64,000 nt of DNA from contig CAZWWH010000002.1 in assembly GCA_964637365.1 (NCBI GenBank), forward strand, positions 1 through 64,000, in the 5' to 3' direction. A program made the translations under genes and the position numbers. Under the pieces are notes generated by a model. It was not told where the DNA came from, ran no database searches, and saw only the letters and a program-made list of their open reading frames with translations. The DNA is from Cryptoclostridium sp964637365 (GTDB taxonomy: Bacteria; Bacillota; Dehalobacteriia; UBA7702). Shown in pieces: positions 18,483 through 26,705 of this stretch (positions within the stretch are counted from its first letter, which is position 1; each line of letters opens with the position of its first letter).

Positions 18483-20081
18483 ATGAAAAGAATGAAACGA
18501 TTCATCGCACCCTTACTTGCTCTTGTCATGGTAATATCTTTTGCCTTCGGTGTCACAGCCGCCGAAATCAATGCCGATGATGCCTCTAACAGCTATGTTT
18601 ATCTAACAATGGAGAAATTTACTTTAGGGCAGGAATGTATTTTTGCACCTATTGCCATTCCCTGGGAGGAGGGAATGACTGCCGCATCCATTCTCGTCGA
18701 TAAGCTTGGGGACGACAATTATCAATGCAGTGGCTCTTTAGACGGTGGTGACCTTTACATTTCAGCAGTAAAAGACCCCGATCAAGGTAGTGTTGATATG
18801 CCGAAGGTTATTTATGATGCAGTAATGGGCAGCCAAAATGTAATCTCTGCCCGTAATGAGAAGGAATGGCTCGGAGAGTTTGATTATTACAATGAAAGTG
18901 GCTGGATGTTGACGGTGAATGATGATTTTATTGGCACAAGCTCTGCTGCTCATACATTACAGCCCGGTGACGTTGTCCGTTGGCAATTTACCGTGTATGG
19001 CCTTGGTGCTGATTTGGGTAACAGTAACGAATCTTTTGGTGGATATGATAAATTAATTGATGCTGCCAACAAAGATGACCTGGTAAAATCCTTGGCAAAT
19101 GCTACACAAAAAGATACCAACGCATATAAAAATGCCTATTCAGTGTTGGTCAATGCTGCGGCAACCCAGGCAGAGGTTGATACTGCAAAGGCCAATTTGG
19201 ATGCCAATGCTGATGTTCCTTTGAATCTTTCTTCTTGTGAAAAACAGCACATTATTTTTACGAATGGGCTTCAGTTAAGTGCTACTGAACTTCAACTTGC
19301 ACCTAAGGAAACTGAAAAATTAACCGCCGTGGTAACGCCTGACACGGCTAATTTCTCCGAGGTGGTCTGGAAATCTTCAAGAAAAGCTGTCGCCACTGTT
19401 TCGGCTGACGGCACTGTAACCGCAGTCGGTGAGGGGACGGCTAAAATTACCGCTACTACCAAAGATGGCGGAGCATCTGCTGTTTGTGAGGTTACAGTAA
19501 AAAAAGATGATGCCCCGGTAGAGATAAAACTCCCGTTCTCTGATGTTCAGAAAAAGGATTGGTTTTATACTGATGTTCTTTATGTTTACGAGAATGAAAT
19601 CATGAATGGTGTCAGTAATACTGTGTTTGGTCCCAATGACGACTTGACCCGTGGTCAATTTGTTGCTATTTTAGGTCGTTATGCTGGGATTAAAGATAGC
19701 TCTAAAGGTTCGCCTGCTTCTAAAACCTTCGATGATGTGAAAACAACAGAGTACTATGCTTCTCATGTGAAGTGGGCCATAGATCAGGGGATTACTAATG
19801 GCGTAAGTGAAAAGAATTTTGCCCCTAAAGAAAAAATCACTAGAGAACAAATGGCTGCAATGATGTACCGCTACGCAAAGGCGATTGGTGTTACATTACC
19901 TGGGGCCGATAGCGACAAGTTTTCTGATGACAATAAGATTTCCTCCTATGCTAAGGATGCAGTATATAGCATGAAAGCTGCAGGCATCTTAGGCGGTATG
20001 GGGAATAACACTTTTGCGCCTAAGGGTAATACCACTCGGGCCCAAGCAGCTAAAGTGATTCATGTGTTCATGGAACTGTAA
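18483..20081 (+). CDS. S-layer-anchored DUF4430 (transcobalamin-like) surface protein, domain order DUF4430-BIG2-SLHx3
   Basis: 532 residues. Signal peptide 1-26 (cut near AAEI); residues 35-180 are a DUF4430 domain, related to the C-terminal beta domain of transcobalamin (YLTMEKFTLGQ, EGMTAASILVDKL, SGWMLTVNDDF, LQPGDVVRWQFT); 185-235 a helical FIVAR-like spacer; 258-345 a bacterial Ig-like BIG2 domain (ATVSADGTVTAVGEGTAKIT); 352-532 three SLH repeats that bind cell-wall polymer. The ATG at 18483 follows AAAGGAGA. Riboswitch 1 upstream ties its expression to B12. Inference: a wall-displayed corrinoid-binding protein. Confidence 0.85.
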   Translation: MKRMKRFIAPLLALVMVISFAFGVTAAEINADDASNSYVYLTMEKFTLGQECIFAPIAIPWEEGMTAASILVDKLGDDNYQCSGSLDGGDLYISAVKDPDQGSVDMPKVIYDAVMGSQNVISARNEKEWLGEFDYYNESGWMLTVNDDFIGTSSAAHTLQPGDVVRWQFTVYGLGADLGNSNESFGGYDKLIDAANKDDLVKSLANATQKDTNAYKNAYSVLVNAAATQAEVDTAKANLDANADVPLNLSSCEKQHIIFTNGLQLSATELQLAPKETEKLTAVVTPDTANFSEVVWKSSRKAVATVSADGTVTAVGEGTAKITATTKDGGASAVCEVTVKKDDAPVEIKLPFSDVQKKDWFYTDVLYVYENEIMNGVSNTVFGPNDDLTRGQFVAILGRYAGIKDSSKGSPASKTFDDVKTTEYYASHVKWAIDQGITNGVSEKNFAPKEKITREQMAAMMYRYAKAIGVTLPGADSDKFSDDNKISSYAKDAVYSMKAAGILGGMGNNTFAPKGNTTRAQAAKVIHVFMEL

Positions 20082-20116
20082 AGTACTATATATAGGATAG
20101 GGAAGATAGATAAAGA

Positions 20117-20150
20117 AAACCGGAGTATTCCTTTGAATACTCCGGTTTTA
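20117..20150 (+). terminator. Terminator of the SLH/DUF4430 gene
   Basis: AAACCGGAGTATTC (20117-20130) pairs with GAATACTCCGGTTT, followed by TTTTA; loop of four nt. Confidence 0.9.
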
Positions 20151-20356
20151 TATTGCCTTCAATTTAGCAACAAAAAAATCGCGGAACCATTCGGTTCCGC
20201 TGAAGGAAGGATAAAAGATAGAGATAAGAGTAGAAGATTCAGAATGAGATACGGATTATCATAAAAACTCATAGAGAGAGGAGTTTTAGAAAGGAGGGCA
20301 GCCGGCTGTACAATGACTGCCAAATTAAAAATAAGGAGATGATAGGTTTGGCAACT
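20151..20356. other. Intergenic stretch without a supported gene
   Basis: Contains a GCGGAACC/GGTTCCGC hairpin near 20183-20202 and, on the plus strand, an AAAGGAGG ribosome-site-like sequence followed by 9- to 20-codon frames that look accidental. On the minus strand it is the run-out region of the orphan riboswitch RNA if it is not terminated. Confidence 0.4.
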
Positions 20357-20390
20357 AAAAAAACTTTGTTCCCAAAGAGGAACAAAGCGC
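20357..20390 (-). terminator. Terminator of the orphan riboswitch 2
   Basis: CTTTGTTCC (20364-20372) pairs with GGAACAAAG (20379-20387); on the minus strand seven T follow. No coding region lies beyond it on that strand. Confidence 0.85.
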
Positions 20391-20439
20391 TTTTACAATG
20401 AAAAACACAAAACCTCTTACGCGGAAGTTCTTTGTAAAT

Positions 20440-20590
20440 TCATAGGCTGAAATATCCTGACTTACCTTCTACGTTGATACCGCCTTCCCGCATGAACAGT
20501 GGCAAATGGTAACAACTCGGGTTTCACAGTGGCGCGACCGTTGAGGATTTTCACCTCATTCCTTCTGCACCTATGATTTTTTGATTCAAT
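20440..20590 (-). ncRNA. Cobalamin riboswitch 2 (orphan, no downstream gene)
   Basis: On the minus strand: GAGGTGAAAATCCTC, GCGCCACTGTGA (GCCACTG at 20526-20532) and the B12-box AAGTCAGGATATTTCAGCC. It has its own promoter and terminator but the next region in its direction is the 3' end of the SLH gene in antisense orientation. Confidence 0.85.
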
Positions 20591-20600
20591 TACTATAATT

Positions 20601-20629
20601 ATAATACATTAAAATCTACAAAAATTCAA
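20601..20629 (-). promoter_or_regulatory. Promoter of orphan riboswitch 2
   Basis: On the minus strand TTGAAT (20624-20629), 17-nt spacer, TATTAT (20601-20606); an alternative TATAAT overlaps three bases downstream. Confidence 0.65.
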
Positions 20630-20720
20630 GTTAAGATATTATAACTATTCACTATAAAATTTTGCGTTTAAAGTTACTACATATTTAAGGGTAACCAGAG
20701 CAAAACTTATAATTATAAAA

Positions 20721-20750
20721 TAAGGCTGTCCGGTTTTCCGAACAGCCTTA
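20721..20750 (-). terminator. Terminator of the 956-aa lipoprotein gene
   Basis: TAAGGCTGT/ACAGCCTTA stem with an inner CGG/CCG, followed on the minus strand by TTTTATAATT; it begins 9 nt beyond the stop codon. Confidence 0.85.
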
Positions 20751-20758
20751 CTACTCGA

Positions 20759-23629
20759 TTATGAGGGGACATCAGGATTTTTGTTAGGGCCACGCTTTTG
20801 TTTTTTATGGACAATCGTGGCGGTTATGATAATGCCTGCTGCAAGTACAATGACTACAATAGAGCCAATGGCAATCCAACGGTGTTGCTCCCAGAATGAT
20901 GTTAATTCTTCGGTAACACTATTATTACCATGATCTGATTTGGTGTCATCGGTGTCTAACAGTGAACCTGCTTTGGCTCTTTTGGCAATAAAGTAATCAC
21001 TACAATGCTCAATGATAAATTTCGTTGCTCCACCTTCGGCTGAAACTTTGTCAATAAATTCGGCCCTCATTTCTTCTGGTACGTAGTAAAAGAGGAGATA
21101 TTTGCCGTCGGCTAATGATGTCTCCGGAATTTCAACCAAAGCTGGTCCTGGCATTTCACCTTCATGCATGAAGTGGATGATAAAAGGATCATCCGCTAGC
21201 TTACGGATGTTATCTTCGTTTTCACAATCTTCTTTGCCAAAATAAATTTGCATATTAAAGTCCATGGGATTTTTGATGTCAGTGCCATTGAACGTAATGA
21301 CGTAAGATTCCCCATTCTCAGTGGTACCATCAAGCACCAAATTGATATTTTTTCCCTTAATTTCTTCAAATACTGATTTGGGTACTATGCCATTAGAAAA
21401 GTCGGCGCTGGTATACATGCGCCTTTTGCCGGAAACTTTCCTTTGAGAGAGAATATAGTCGCCTCCACGGTTTGCTTCGAACGTGGCTTGCATATTTTTG
21501 AGTGTTACTCCTACTTTTTCAAAGTCCTTTTTGGCTGCATTGTAGTAGTACATGGAGTATTTGCTTCCCGTTAAATCGACACTAATGGTGACGGTTGCCT
21601 TACCGGGGAATTCACCTTGGTGGGGGAAGTTCAGATAATAGGCGTCGGAAACAAAATCTCTAATTTCTTGTCCGTTGGCGGGAGTTGTCAGGATTCGGGC
21701 ATCAAAATCCATGGGATTACTAATTTCTTTGCCTTTAAACGTGATGGTATATGCGTATTTATTATCGCACACACCTGTAATGGTATATTCCACATCTTTT
21801 CCGGAGATTAGTTCGAAAACCTCTTTGATGACAATATTCTTTTTCAGGCCTTCGATAATTTTGCGGGCCAATAGTAAATCATCACTATGTTCCAGACTTT
21901 TTTGCTCTTTTTCTGAAAGCTTTAAATAGCGCTGATAAAGAGCGTCTACCATGTTTTCATCGCTAAGTCTTATATTAATGGGATTGATAGATGCGGCAAT
22001 ATCTGCGTCCAATTTTTTTGCCGCATCGCTTATCGGATCGTCAGGATTATCCGAGGGATCGTTAATTTTGCTCAATTCTTTGATCTCGTCCAAAAGAATT
22101 TGCAGTTTACCGCGGTTGCTGATTTTTGACTTGTCGCTGCTGTTTAAGAGATTGTATTTTTGAGCGGTATCATAAATACTTTTAATATCTTCTTTCGTGG
22201 CGGTTTCCGGTAACTGCTCAATACTTTTGATGATGCTGTTAATTGTTTCTTCGGAACTGTTCGCTTCTTCTCTGAGATCGAAGAGGGGACGGAATCCATT
22301 GACAAAGCGGTAATATGCAACTAAGGCATATCTTGCCTGGTCTGTTGCTATATGATTGCTTTCTCCAGCTGTTGCGTTGGAGCTGCCGTCTTTAGAGTAG
22401 GAATGAATAAAACCACCGTCTTTGCTGTTATAGTAGGCCAACAAGCCATCTAAAACAGTTTTTCCATTGTCAGTGATGAATCTTTGATCGCTAAGAGGAT
22501 CGATCTGTAAGGAGCACAATGCCACCAGAACTTGAGCAGTGCTTTCTGCGTTGGGTACAGAAATGCTACCAAAGCCACCATCGTCTAGCTGCATTGCGGA
22601 AAGACGCGCCAATGCTTCGTCAACAATGGTCTTGATCGTTTTCCCATTGGAATATACGGTAGTGGAGTCATAATAGGGAGCCAATGCCTGGAGTACCAAA
22701 GCAGTAATATCTGTATCACTGGAAGAACTCGATAGAGCAAAACCGCCATCAGATAGTTGCTTAGATATCAAATATTCCAGAATCGCTTCTCTGGTTGTCG
22801 TAGCGTTTTCTGGAACCTCATATCGTTCGGAATCCAATGCGATTAAACCCCATGCCGCGCCATTAATACCTTGTTTCCACATGGGAGTCATGATACTCTG
22901 ATAGATTCCGTCAGAAACTAAGTTTACAGCGCTGCCATTTTTATCTTTCCCGAAGGATTTTGCATCTCTGCCCAAAGCGTTCAATGCCAAAATCGGACGG
23001 TGATAGTCGGTAGCTACGCGGTCACTCAGCCATCCTTTGGTTTGATAGGATTTGGTAACATAGGACTCAAGAGCCGTTAAGTAAGCTTCCGTGTCATCGG
23101 GATAACCAAATCTTGCAATGCCAAATGCCAGCCAATCGCAATCTGTGGTTCCGACACCAGCCAATGAACTTTCATTTAAGGCATAAAAGTTTTCCTGCTT
23201 TGACCAGTCAATCGTATTTTTAATGGCATTTTCTAAATCATCGCTCAGATTGCGCACCGTACGTAGAGTGCCCGATAATTCCAATGATCCCTCTTCAACT
23301 GAACGATTATCGCCTTCCACAGTGGTGCTTTCAGATGATACGACACTGTGATCGATAATATTGTTGTAACCAGACAAAAATGTACGGAGCTGGAGTGATG
23401 TTACGCCTGCGCTATAAATATAGGCTTGGGAAGTACGTCCTGCCAGTTCGTCATAGCCCACATCCCAAATAAAATGTCCCCTTTGTGTCATGATTTGTTG
23501 CAGCGATTGGGCAGTAGTTGTGTCTTGGGTTTCTTCTTGATTGGATGATTCGTCATTTTTATCTCCACATCCCGTGAAAAAGAGACATAGCGCAAGACAC
23601 AATACAACAATCAACGAGTGTTTTCTCAT
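20759..23629 (-). CDS. Large lipoprotein with prenyltransferase/transcobalamin-alpha-type repeats and C-terminal membrane helix
   Basis: 956 residues. Lipobox LFFTGC near residue 21. Residues about 40-450 contain alpha/alpha-barrel repeats of the prenyltransferase/squalene-cyclase fold (SDGGFALSSSSSDTDITALV, DDGGFGSI, KDGGFIHS), the same fold as the alpha domain of transcobalamin and intrinsic factor. About 460-590 is helical linker; two related beta-rich domains follow (near 605-740 and 750-885, each with a TFKGKEISNPMDF or TFNGTDIKNPMDF motif); a membrane helix lies near 920-942 with a basic tail. Preceded by cobalamin riboswitch 3, so a B12-related surface role is likely; ligand binding is inferred, not shown. 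Confidence 0.8.
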   Translation of the reverse strand: MRKHSLIVVLCLALCLFFTGCGDKNDESSNQEETQDTTTAQSLQQIMTQRGHFIWDVGYDELAGRTSQAYIYSAGVTSLQLRTFLSGYNNIIDHSVVSSESTTVEGDNRSVEEGSLELSGTLRTVRNLSDDLENAIKNTIDWSKQENFYALNESSLAGVGTTDCDWLAFGIARFGYPDDTEAYLTALESYVTKSYQTKGWLSDRVATDYHRPILALNALGRDAKSFGKDKNGSAVNLVSDGIYQSIMTPMWKQGINGAAWGLIALDSERYEVPENATTTREAILEYLISKQLSDGGFALSSSSSDTDITALVLQALAPYYDSTTVYSNGKTIKTIVDEALARLSAMQLDDGGFGSISVPNAESTAQVLVALCSLQIDPLSDQRFITDNGKTVLDGLLAYYNSKDGGFIHSYSKDGSSNATAGESNHIATDQARYALVAYYRFVNGFRPLFDLREEANSSEETINSIIKSIEQLPETATKEDIKSIYDTAQKYNLLNSSDKSKISNRGKLQILLDEIKELSKINDPSDNPDDPISDAAKKLDADIAASINPINIRLSDENMVDALYQRYLKLSEKEQKSLEHSDDLLLARKIIEGLKKNIVIKEVFELISGKDVEYTITGVCDNKYAYTITFKGKEISNPMDFDARILTTPANGQEIRDFVSDAYYLNFPHQGEFPGKATVTISVDLTGSKYSMYYYNAAKKDFEKVGVTLKNMQATFEANRGGDYILSQRKVSGKRRMYTSADFSNGIVPKSVFEEIKGKNINLVLDGTTENGESYVITFNGTDIKNPMDFNMQIYFGKEDCENEDNIRKLADDPFIIHFMHEGEMPGPALVEIPETSLADGKYLLFYYVPEEMRAEFIDKVSAEGGATKFIIEHCSDYFIAKRAKAGSLLDTDDTKSDHGNNSVTEELTSFWEQHRWIAIGSIVVIVLAAGIIITATIVHKKQKRGPNKNPDVPS

Positions 23630-23747
23630 TTTTTCTCCCTCTTTCAGTCTACCAACACTTGTTTGGCGCTGAATATGATCCTTTTGCGTAATTGTTTACG
23701 TGAGCGCTATAATTCTCGGCACGAATCATGGAGCGCTTCCATATAAA

Positions 23748-23780
23748 TATAAAAGGGTATGGTAAAAAACCATACCCTTT
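23748..23780 (-). terminator. Expression-platform terminator of riboswitch 3
   Basis: AAAGGGTATGG (23752-23762) pairs with CCATACCCTTT (23770-23780); T-rich on the minus-strand exit. Confidence 0.85.
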
Positions 23781-23861
23781 CGCAATCGAATAGAATTCCA
23801 GTGATTCCAAATTTGAATACCTAAATTTTACAAATCTAGCAAATTCGAATCAAAGATACAC

Positions 23862-23995
23862 CAGATTAACCTTTCTTCAGAAGGCATGGTAAGGTCAACC
23901 AAATGTTTTCTGGCTCATGCTAAAACGCAATCACAGTGGCCGGACCGCTGAGGAATCGCACCTCATTACCATTTTGATTACCTGTTACAATATCA
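23862..23995 (-). ncRNA. Cobalamin riboswitch 3
   Basis: On the minus strand: GAGGTGCGATTCCTC, GCGGTCCGGCCACTGTGA (GCCACTG at 23934-23940), and GAGCCAGAAAAC as B12 box. It precedes the 956-aa lipoprotein gene, with a terminator in between. Confidence 0.9.
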
Positions 23996-24009
23996 AATTA
24001 TCTTAAAAT

Positions 24010-24038
24010 ATTATAATAATACTTGTATAAAAAGTCAA
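24010..24038 (-). promoter_or_regulatory. Promoter of riboswitch 3
   Basis: On the minus strand TTGACT (24033-24038), 17-nt spacer, TATAAT (24010-24015). Confidence 0.8.
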
Positions 24039-24071
24039 TACGAATGGGGGTATGGGTATTGGTCAGCGTTA

Positions 24072-24099
24072 AGAAAAGGAGGGATTTCCCTCCTTTTCT
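24072..24099 (-). terminator. Terminator of the small DUF4430 lipoprotein gene
   Basis: A 13-bp perfect inverted repeat, AGAAAAGGAGGGA and its complement with a 1-3 nt loop, about 35 nt beyond the stop. Confidence 0.7.
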
Positions 24100-24131
24100 G
24101 TTCTATTAGAAGTATAATACATGGACCTTAA

Positions 24132-24878
24132 TTAAAGAGTATCTTCCATCCAACTCCCGCCTGGCAGATCTCTGCCTAAATCACAGGTATAATTCCATTC
24201 AATCACGTCGCCGGCCTGGACTTGATAACGGCTGCAGCCATAATTGGGATACCAACTATTAACACAATACATCCAACCGCTCAAATCGCCACAATCAAAT
24301 TCATATAAATTATTGATGCCTTCGATATATGTGGATCCATACATTGGCGTCCAACTATATTCCATATGGATTTTATTATTCTTAGTTTCGCGAAGAAGGA
24401 TATCAAAGACAGATTCTCCTTCATAGAATGTTACGGTTCTGCGAGAAAGAATTACGCCATCGGAGGGGACAAGGCCTTTTTTGTTAGGGTCTAAATCCTC
24501 CATGTTGTCAAGAATGGTGGAGCATTTAATTGATAATGTACACTTAAGGGATTTCGATTTATCGATTTTTTGGTTTTCAGTATCAACAGGTTTGGGCTTT
24601 CCTTCAGGAATCGGGTCCGTGTTGTATTTGTCCTTCTGGGAATCAGCATCATAGTTGGTGCTGCTTTCAGCCTTTGAGTATTTGTCATAATCGGTGCTGC
24701 TTTCATCAACGTCATCGACGTCAATATAGCCATCATCATCTGCTTCTGGCTGGGTTTCTGTTGCCGCAACTTCCTTTTCATTTTTGTCTGCGGATTTATC
24801 ATCTCCGCAAGCGGTGAGCATTAATCCCAAACTCAGCATCATAATGAGCAGTAGCATGAATATACTTTTTCGCTTCAT
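24132..24878 (-). CDS. DUF4430 lipoprotein (transcobalamin beta-like)
   Basis: 248 residues. Signal with lipobox LMLTAC near residue 24, then an acidic, Ser/Asp/Tyr-rich linker of about 75 residues, then a DUF4430 domain (YEGESVFDILLRETKN, LYEFDCGDLSGWMYCVN, YQVQAGDVIEWNYTCD). This is the transcobalamin C-terminal-type fold as a stand-alone, membrane-tethered module. The ATG ending at 24878 follows AAAAGGAGGA. It has its own promoter and an unusual attenuator-like leader rather than a recognisable B12 riboswitch. Inference: a membrane-proximal corrinoid carrier handing ligand to the importer. Confidence 0.82.
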   Translation of the reverse strand: MKRKSIFMLLLIMMLSLGLMLTACGDDKSADKNEKEVAATETQPEADDDGYIDVDDVDESSTDYDKYSKAESSTNYDADSQKDKYNTDPIPEGKPKPVDTENQKIDKSKSLKCTLSIKCSTILDNMEDLDPNKKGLVPSDGVILSRRTVTFYEGESVFDILLRETKNNKIHMEYSWTPMYGSTYIEGINNLYEFDCGDLSGWMYCVNSWYPNYGCSRYQVQAGDVIEWNYTCDLGRDLPGGSWMEDTL

Positions 24879-24914
24879 TTTCTGACTCCTCCTTTTATTT
24901 TTGCCGTTTCTTAT

Positions 24915-25011
24915 AAAAAAACACAGTCCTTTCGGTATCTGTGCCAAATGGTCACAGGCACAGAGTAATCACATTTGACATAAAATCAAATGTTTGATAT
25001 CACCTTGTGCC
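24915..25011 (-). promoter_or_regulatory. Attenuator-like leader with mutually exclusive hairpins
   Basis: On the minus strand, GGCACA (25011-25006) can pair with TGTGCC (24962-24957), enclosing a perfect ACATTTGA/TCAAATGT hairpin. TCTGTGCC (24964-24957) can instead pair with GGCACAGA (24945-24938). CACAG within that segment can alternatively pair with CTGTG (24926-24922), with an inner CC-GAAA-GG tetraloop, followed by seven T: an intrinsic terminator. The three pairings compete. No GCCACTG core or B12 box is present. Confidence 0.6.
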
Positions 25012-25043
25012 GATCAGTGACGTCCGTATTTCTTTATGATTTA

Positions 25044-25072
25044 ATTTTAACCATTCAGGTCAAAAATGTCAA
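25044..25072 (-). promoter_or_regulatory. Promoter of the DUF4430 lipoprotein leader
   Basis: On the minus strand TTGACA (25067-25072), 17-nt spacer, TAAAAT (25044-25049). Confidence 0.8.
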
Positions 25073-25138
25073 TGGCGAGTGATTGCTATCTCGTAGAAAA
25101 TTAGCTTTGGGTGATAACAAATTGGAATCACCCGCGCG

Positions 25139-25166
25139 TTGACAAAAAACGGAAATATGCTATTCT
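25139..25166 (+). promoter_or_regulatory. Promoter of the second SLH/DUF4430 gene
   Basis: TTGACA (25139-25144), 16-nt spacer, TATTCT (25161-25166), divergent from the lipoprotein promoter. Confidence 0.7.
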
Positions 25167-25200
25167 TGTCTCATTGAAAGGGACGAACGTATATATTTAA

Positions 25201-25257
25201 GGTGCCATTATTGTTTCATACTGTGATAATGCCGATATCTCAGTATGAAATGGCGCC
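25201..25257 (+). promoter_or_regulatory. Long leader hairpin upstream of the second SLH/DUF4430 gene
   Basis: GGTGCCA pairs with TGGCGCC (25201-25207 with 25251-25257) and TTTCATACTG pairs with CAGTATGAAA (25214-25223 with 25241-25250), with a 6-nt bulge on one side only and a 17-nt apical loop. No T-run follows; AAGGAGGG lies 15 nt downstream. The leader runs another 140 nt to the start codon and holds a second hairpin, GCCACAT/ATGTGGC, near 25334-25358. Confidence 0.5.
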
Positions 25258-25416
25258 GAATGATATTTAATAAGGAGGGTCGAGGTAATTTATTGATTTC
25301 TTTTAATTGGCGCGCCGAGATTAAGGAAGTCGTTGCCACATGGATTTATGAGATGTGGCGAGTTTTGTGTTTAGCAGTAAAAGCACCGGCTATGATATTA
25401 AGAAAGGTATTATATT

Positions 25417-26685
25417 ATGAAATTAAAAAGAGTTTTTTGTTGCATTGTCATGATCGGGGCAATGCTGATTTTTGGTTCTTTGGCTGCAATGGCTGCCAAC
25501 ATGGAATCCCCCGTTGAAAAGTTCAAGGATATTGATACAAAAGCATGGTATATTGATGATGTGGAATATGTTTATGAAAACGGTATTATGAATGGGATGT
25601 CCGATACCATGTTTGGGCCAAATCTAGCGGTGACCCGAGGCCAGTTTGTGACTATGTTGGGACGTCTTGTAGAGATTGATGATTCCAGTTTGGAATCACC
25701 CCAAAATACTATTTTTAGTGATGTAAAACCGACGTCTTATTATGCATCCCATATTGCGTGGGCTACCGAGTACGGTATTGTCAATGGTATGTCCAGTACA
25801 ACCTTTGCTCCGGAACAAAAAGTAACCCGAGAACAAATGGCTACCATGATGGCACGTTTTTCCAAGGTATTCCAAATCTATATTCCTACCAAAGCAGATA
25901 CCGCCTTTGCTGATGATGCTGCGATCAGTAAGTATGCGAAGGAAGCGGTATACGGCTTAAAAAATATCGGAATCCTTGATGGTGTTGGCAAAAATATTTT
26001 TGACCCCAAGGGGGCTACCACCCGTGCTGCCGCTGCCAAAGTGATGCACTATTATATGGAATATGAACCTGCTGATACCGCAGTCGTTTCTATTGAAAAA
26101 TTCACATTGGGTCAGGGGTATATTTTAGAACCCACGGTTGTTCCTCTTAATAATGAAGCTACGGCTGATAGTGTTCTTCGTGCCGCGGCCAAGGAAGTTG
26201 GTATTGATTTGAAGTTCCATGAAAAATCTGGTTATCTTACTTTTGTAAAAGATGAGTGCAATGCTCCTCTGAAGATACCTGATTTTATTGCTGATGAGAT
26301 GGCAAAAGACGAAGTGACGGTTGATAATCGTGCAGATGACGCATGGCTTGGTGAATATGATTATACTGCTCAAGCCGGTTGGCTGTATTGGCATAATAAT
26401 GCCACGGCTTCTACTACTGCTAATCAGTGTGCCGTCAGCGATGGCGATGTGGTACGTTTCCAATTTTCCATTAGCGGATGGGGTGCTGACTTGGGACGCA
26501 GTGATGCTTGGACCGTTGCCTATCGTGAGTCTGCTAATAAGGATGAATTGATGAAAGCAGTTGCCTGGGCAAATGATACCCAAAGCGAAGCATACGCCAA
26601 TGCACTGAAAGTGCTCACGAATATCGAAAGTAGTCAAGAAGCGGTTGACGCGGCCCTAGCTGCCATGCCCTTACTTGCAGATTAA
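25417..26685 (+). CDS. S-layer-anchored DUF4430 surface protein, domain order SLHx3-DUF4430
   Basis: 422 residues. Signal peptide 1-28 (AAMAAN), three SLH repeats at 34-210 (FKDIDTKAWYIDDV; NGMSSTTFAPEQKVTREQM; GATTRAAAAKVMHYYME), then a DUF4430 domain at about 225-370 (SIEKFTLGQGY, EATADSVLRAAAKEV, AGWLYWHNN, VSDGDVVRFQFSI) and a short FIVAR-like tail. The DUF4430 and tail closely resemble those of the 18.5-kb gene, but the anchor is at the opposite end. It is followed 20 nt later by a homing-endonuclease-repeat gene. Probable corrinoid-related surface protein (inference). Confidence 0.85.
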   Translation: MKLKRVFCCIVMIGAMLIFGSLAAMAANMESPVEKFKDIDTKAWYIDDVEYVYENGIMNGMSDTMFGPNLAVTRGQFVTMLGRLVEIDDSSLESPQNTIFSDVKPTSYYASHIAWATEYGIVNGMSSTTFAPEQKVTREQMATMMARFSKVFQIYIPTKADTAFADDAAISKYAKEAVYGLKNIGILDGVGKNIFDPKGATTRAAAAKVMHYYMEYEPADTAVVSIEKFTLGQGYILEPTVVPLNNEATADSVLRAAAKEVGIDLKFHEKSGYLTFVKDECNAPLKIPDFIADEMAKDEVTVDNRADDAWLGEYDYTAQAGWLYWHNNATASTTANQCAVSDGDVVRFQFSISGWGADLGRSDAWTVAYRESANKDELMKAVAWANDTQSEAYANALKVLTNIESSQEAVDAALAAMPLLAD

Positions 26686-26705
26686 GCAGGAAAGAGGGAA
26701 TATCT

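Noticed and set aside
20300..20460. Chain of 9- to 20-codon plus-strand frames with AAGGAG-like sites opposite the orphan riboswitch
   Set aside because: Too short, no promoter, and they fall on the antisense of the terminator and riboswitch.
24915..25020. Fifth cobalamin riboswitch before the DUF4430 lipoprotein
   Set aside because: No GCCACTG core, no GGTGAAATCC-type box and no B12 box; reported instead as an unclassified attenuator.
25245..25517. 90-codon plus-strand frame overlapping the start of the second SLH gene
   Set aside because: Its start lies inside a leader hairpin and its end overlaps the signal peptide of the real gene in another frame; composition looks non-coding.
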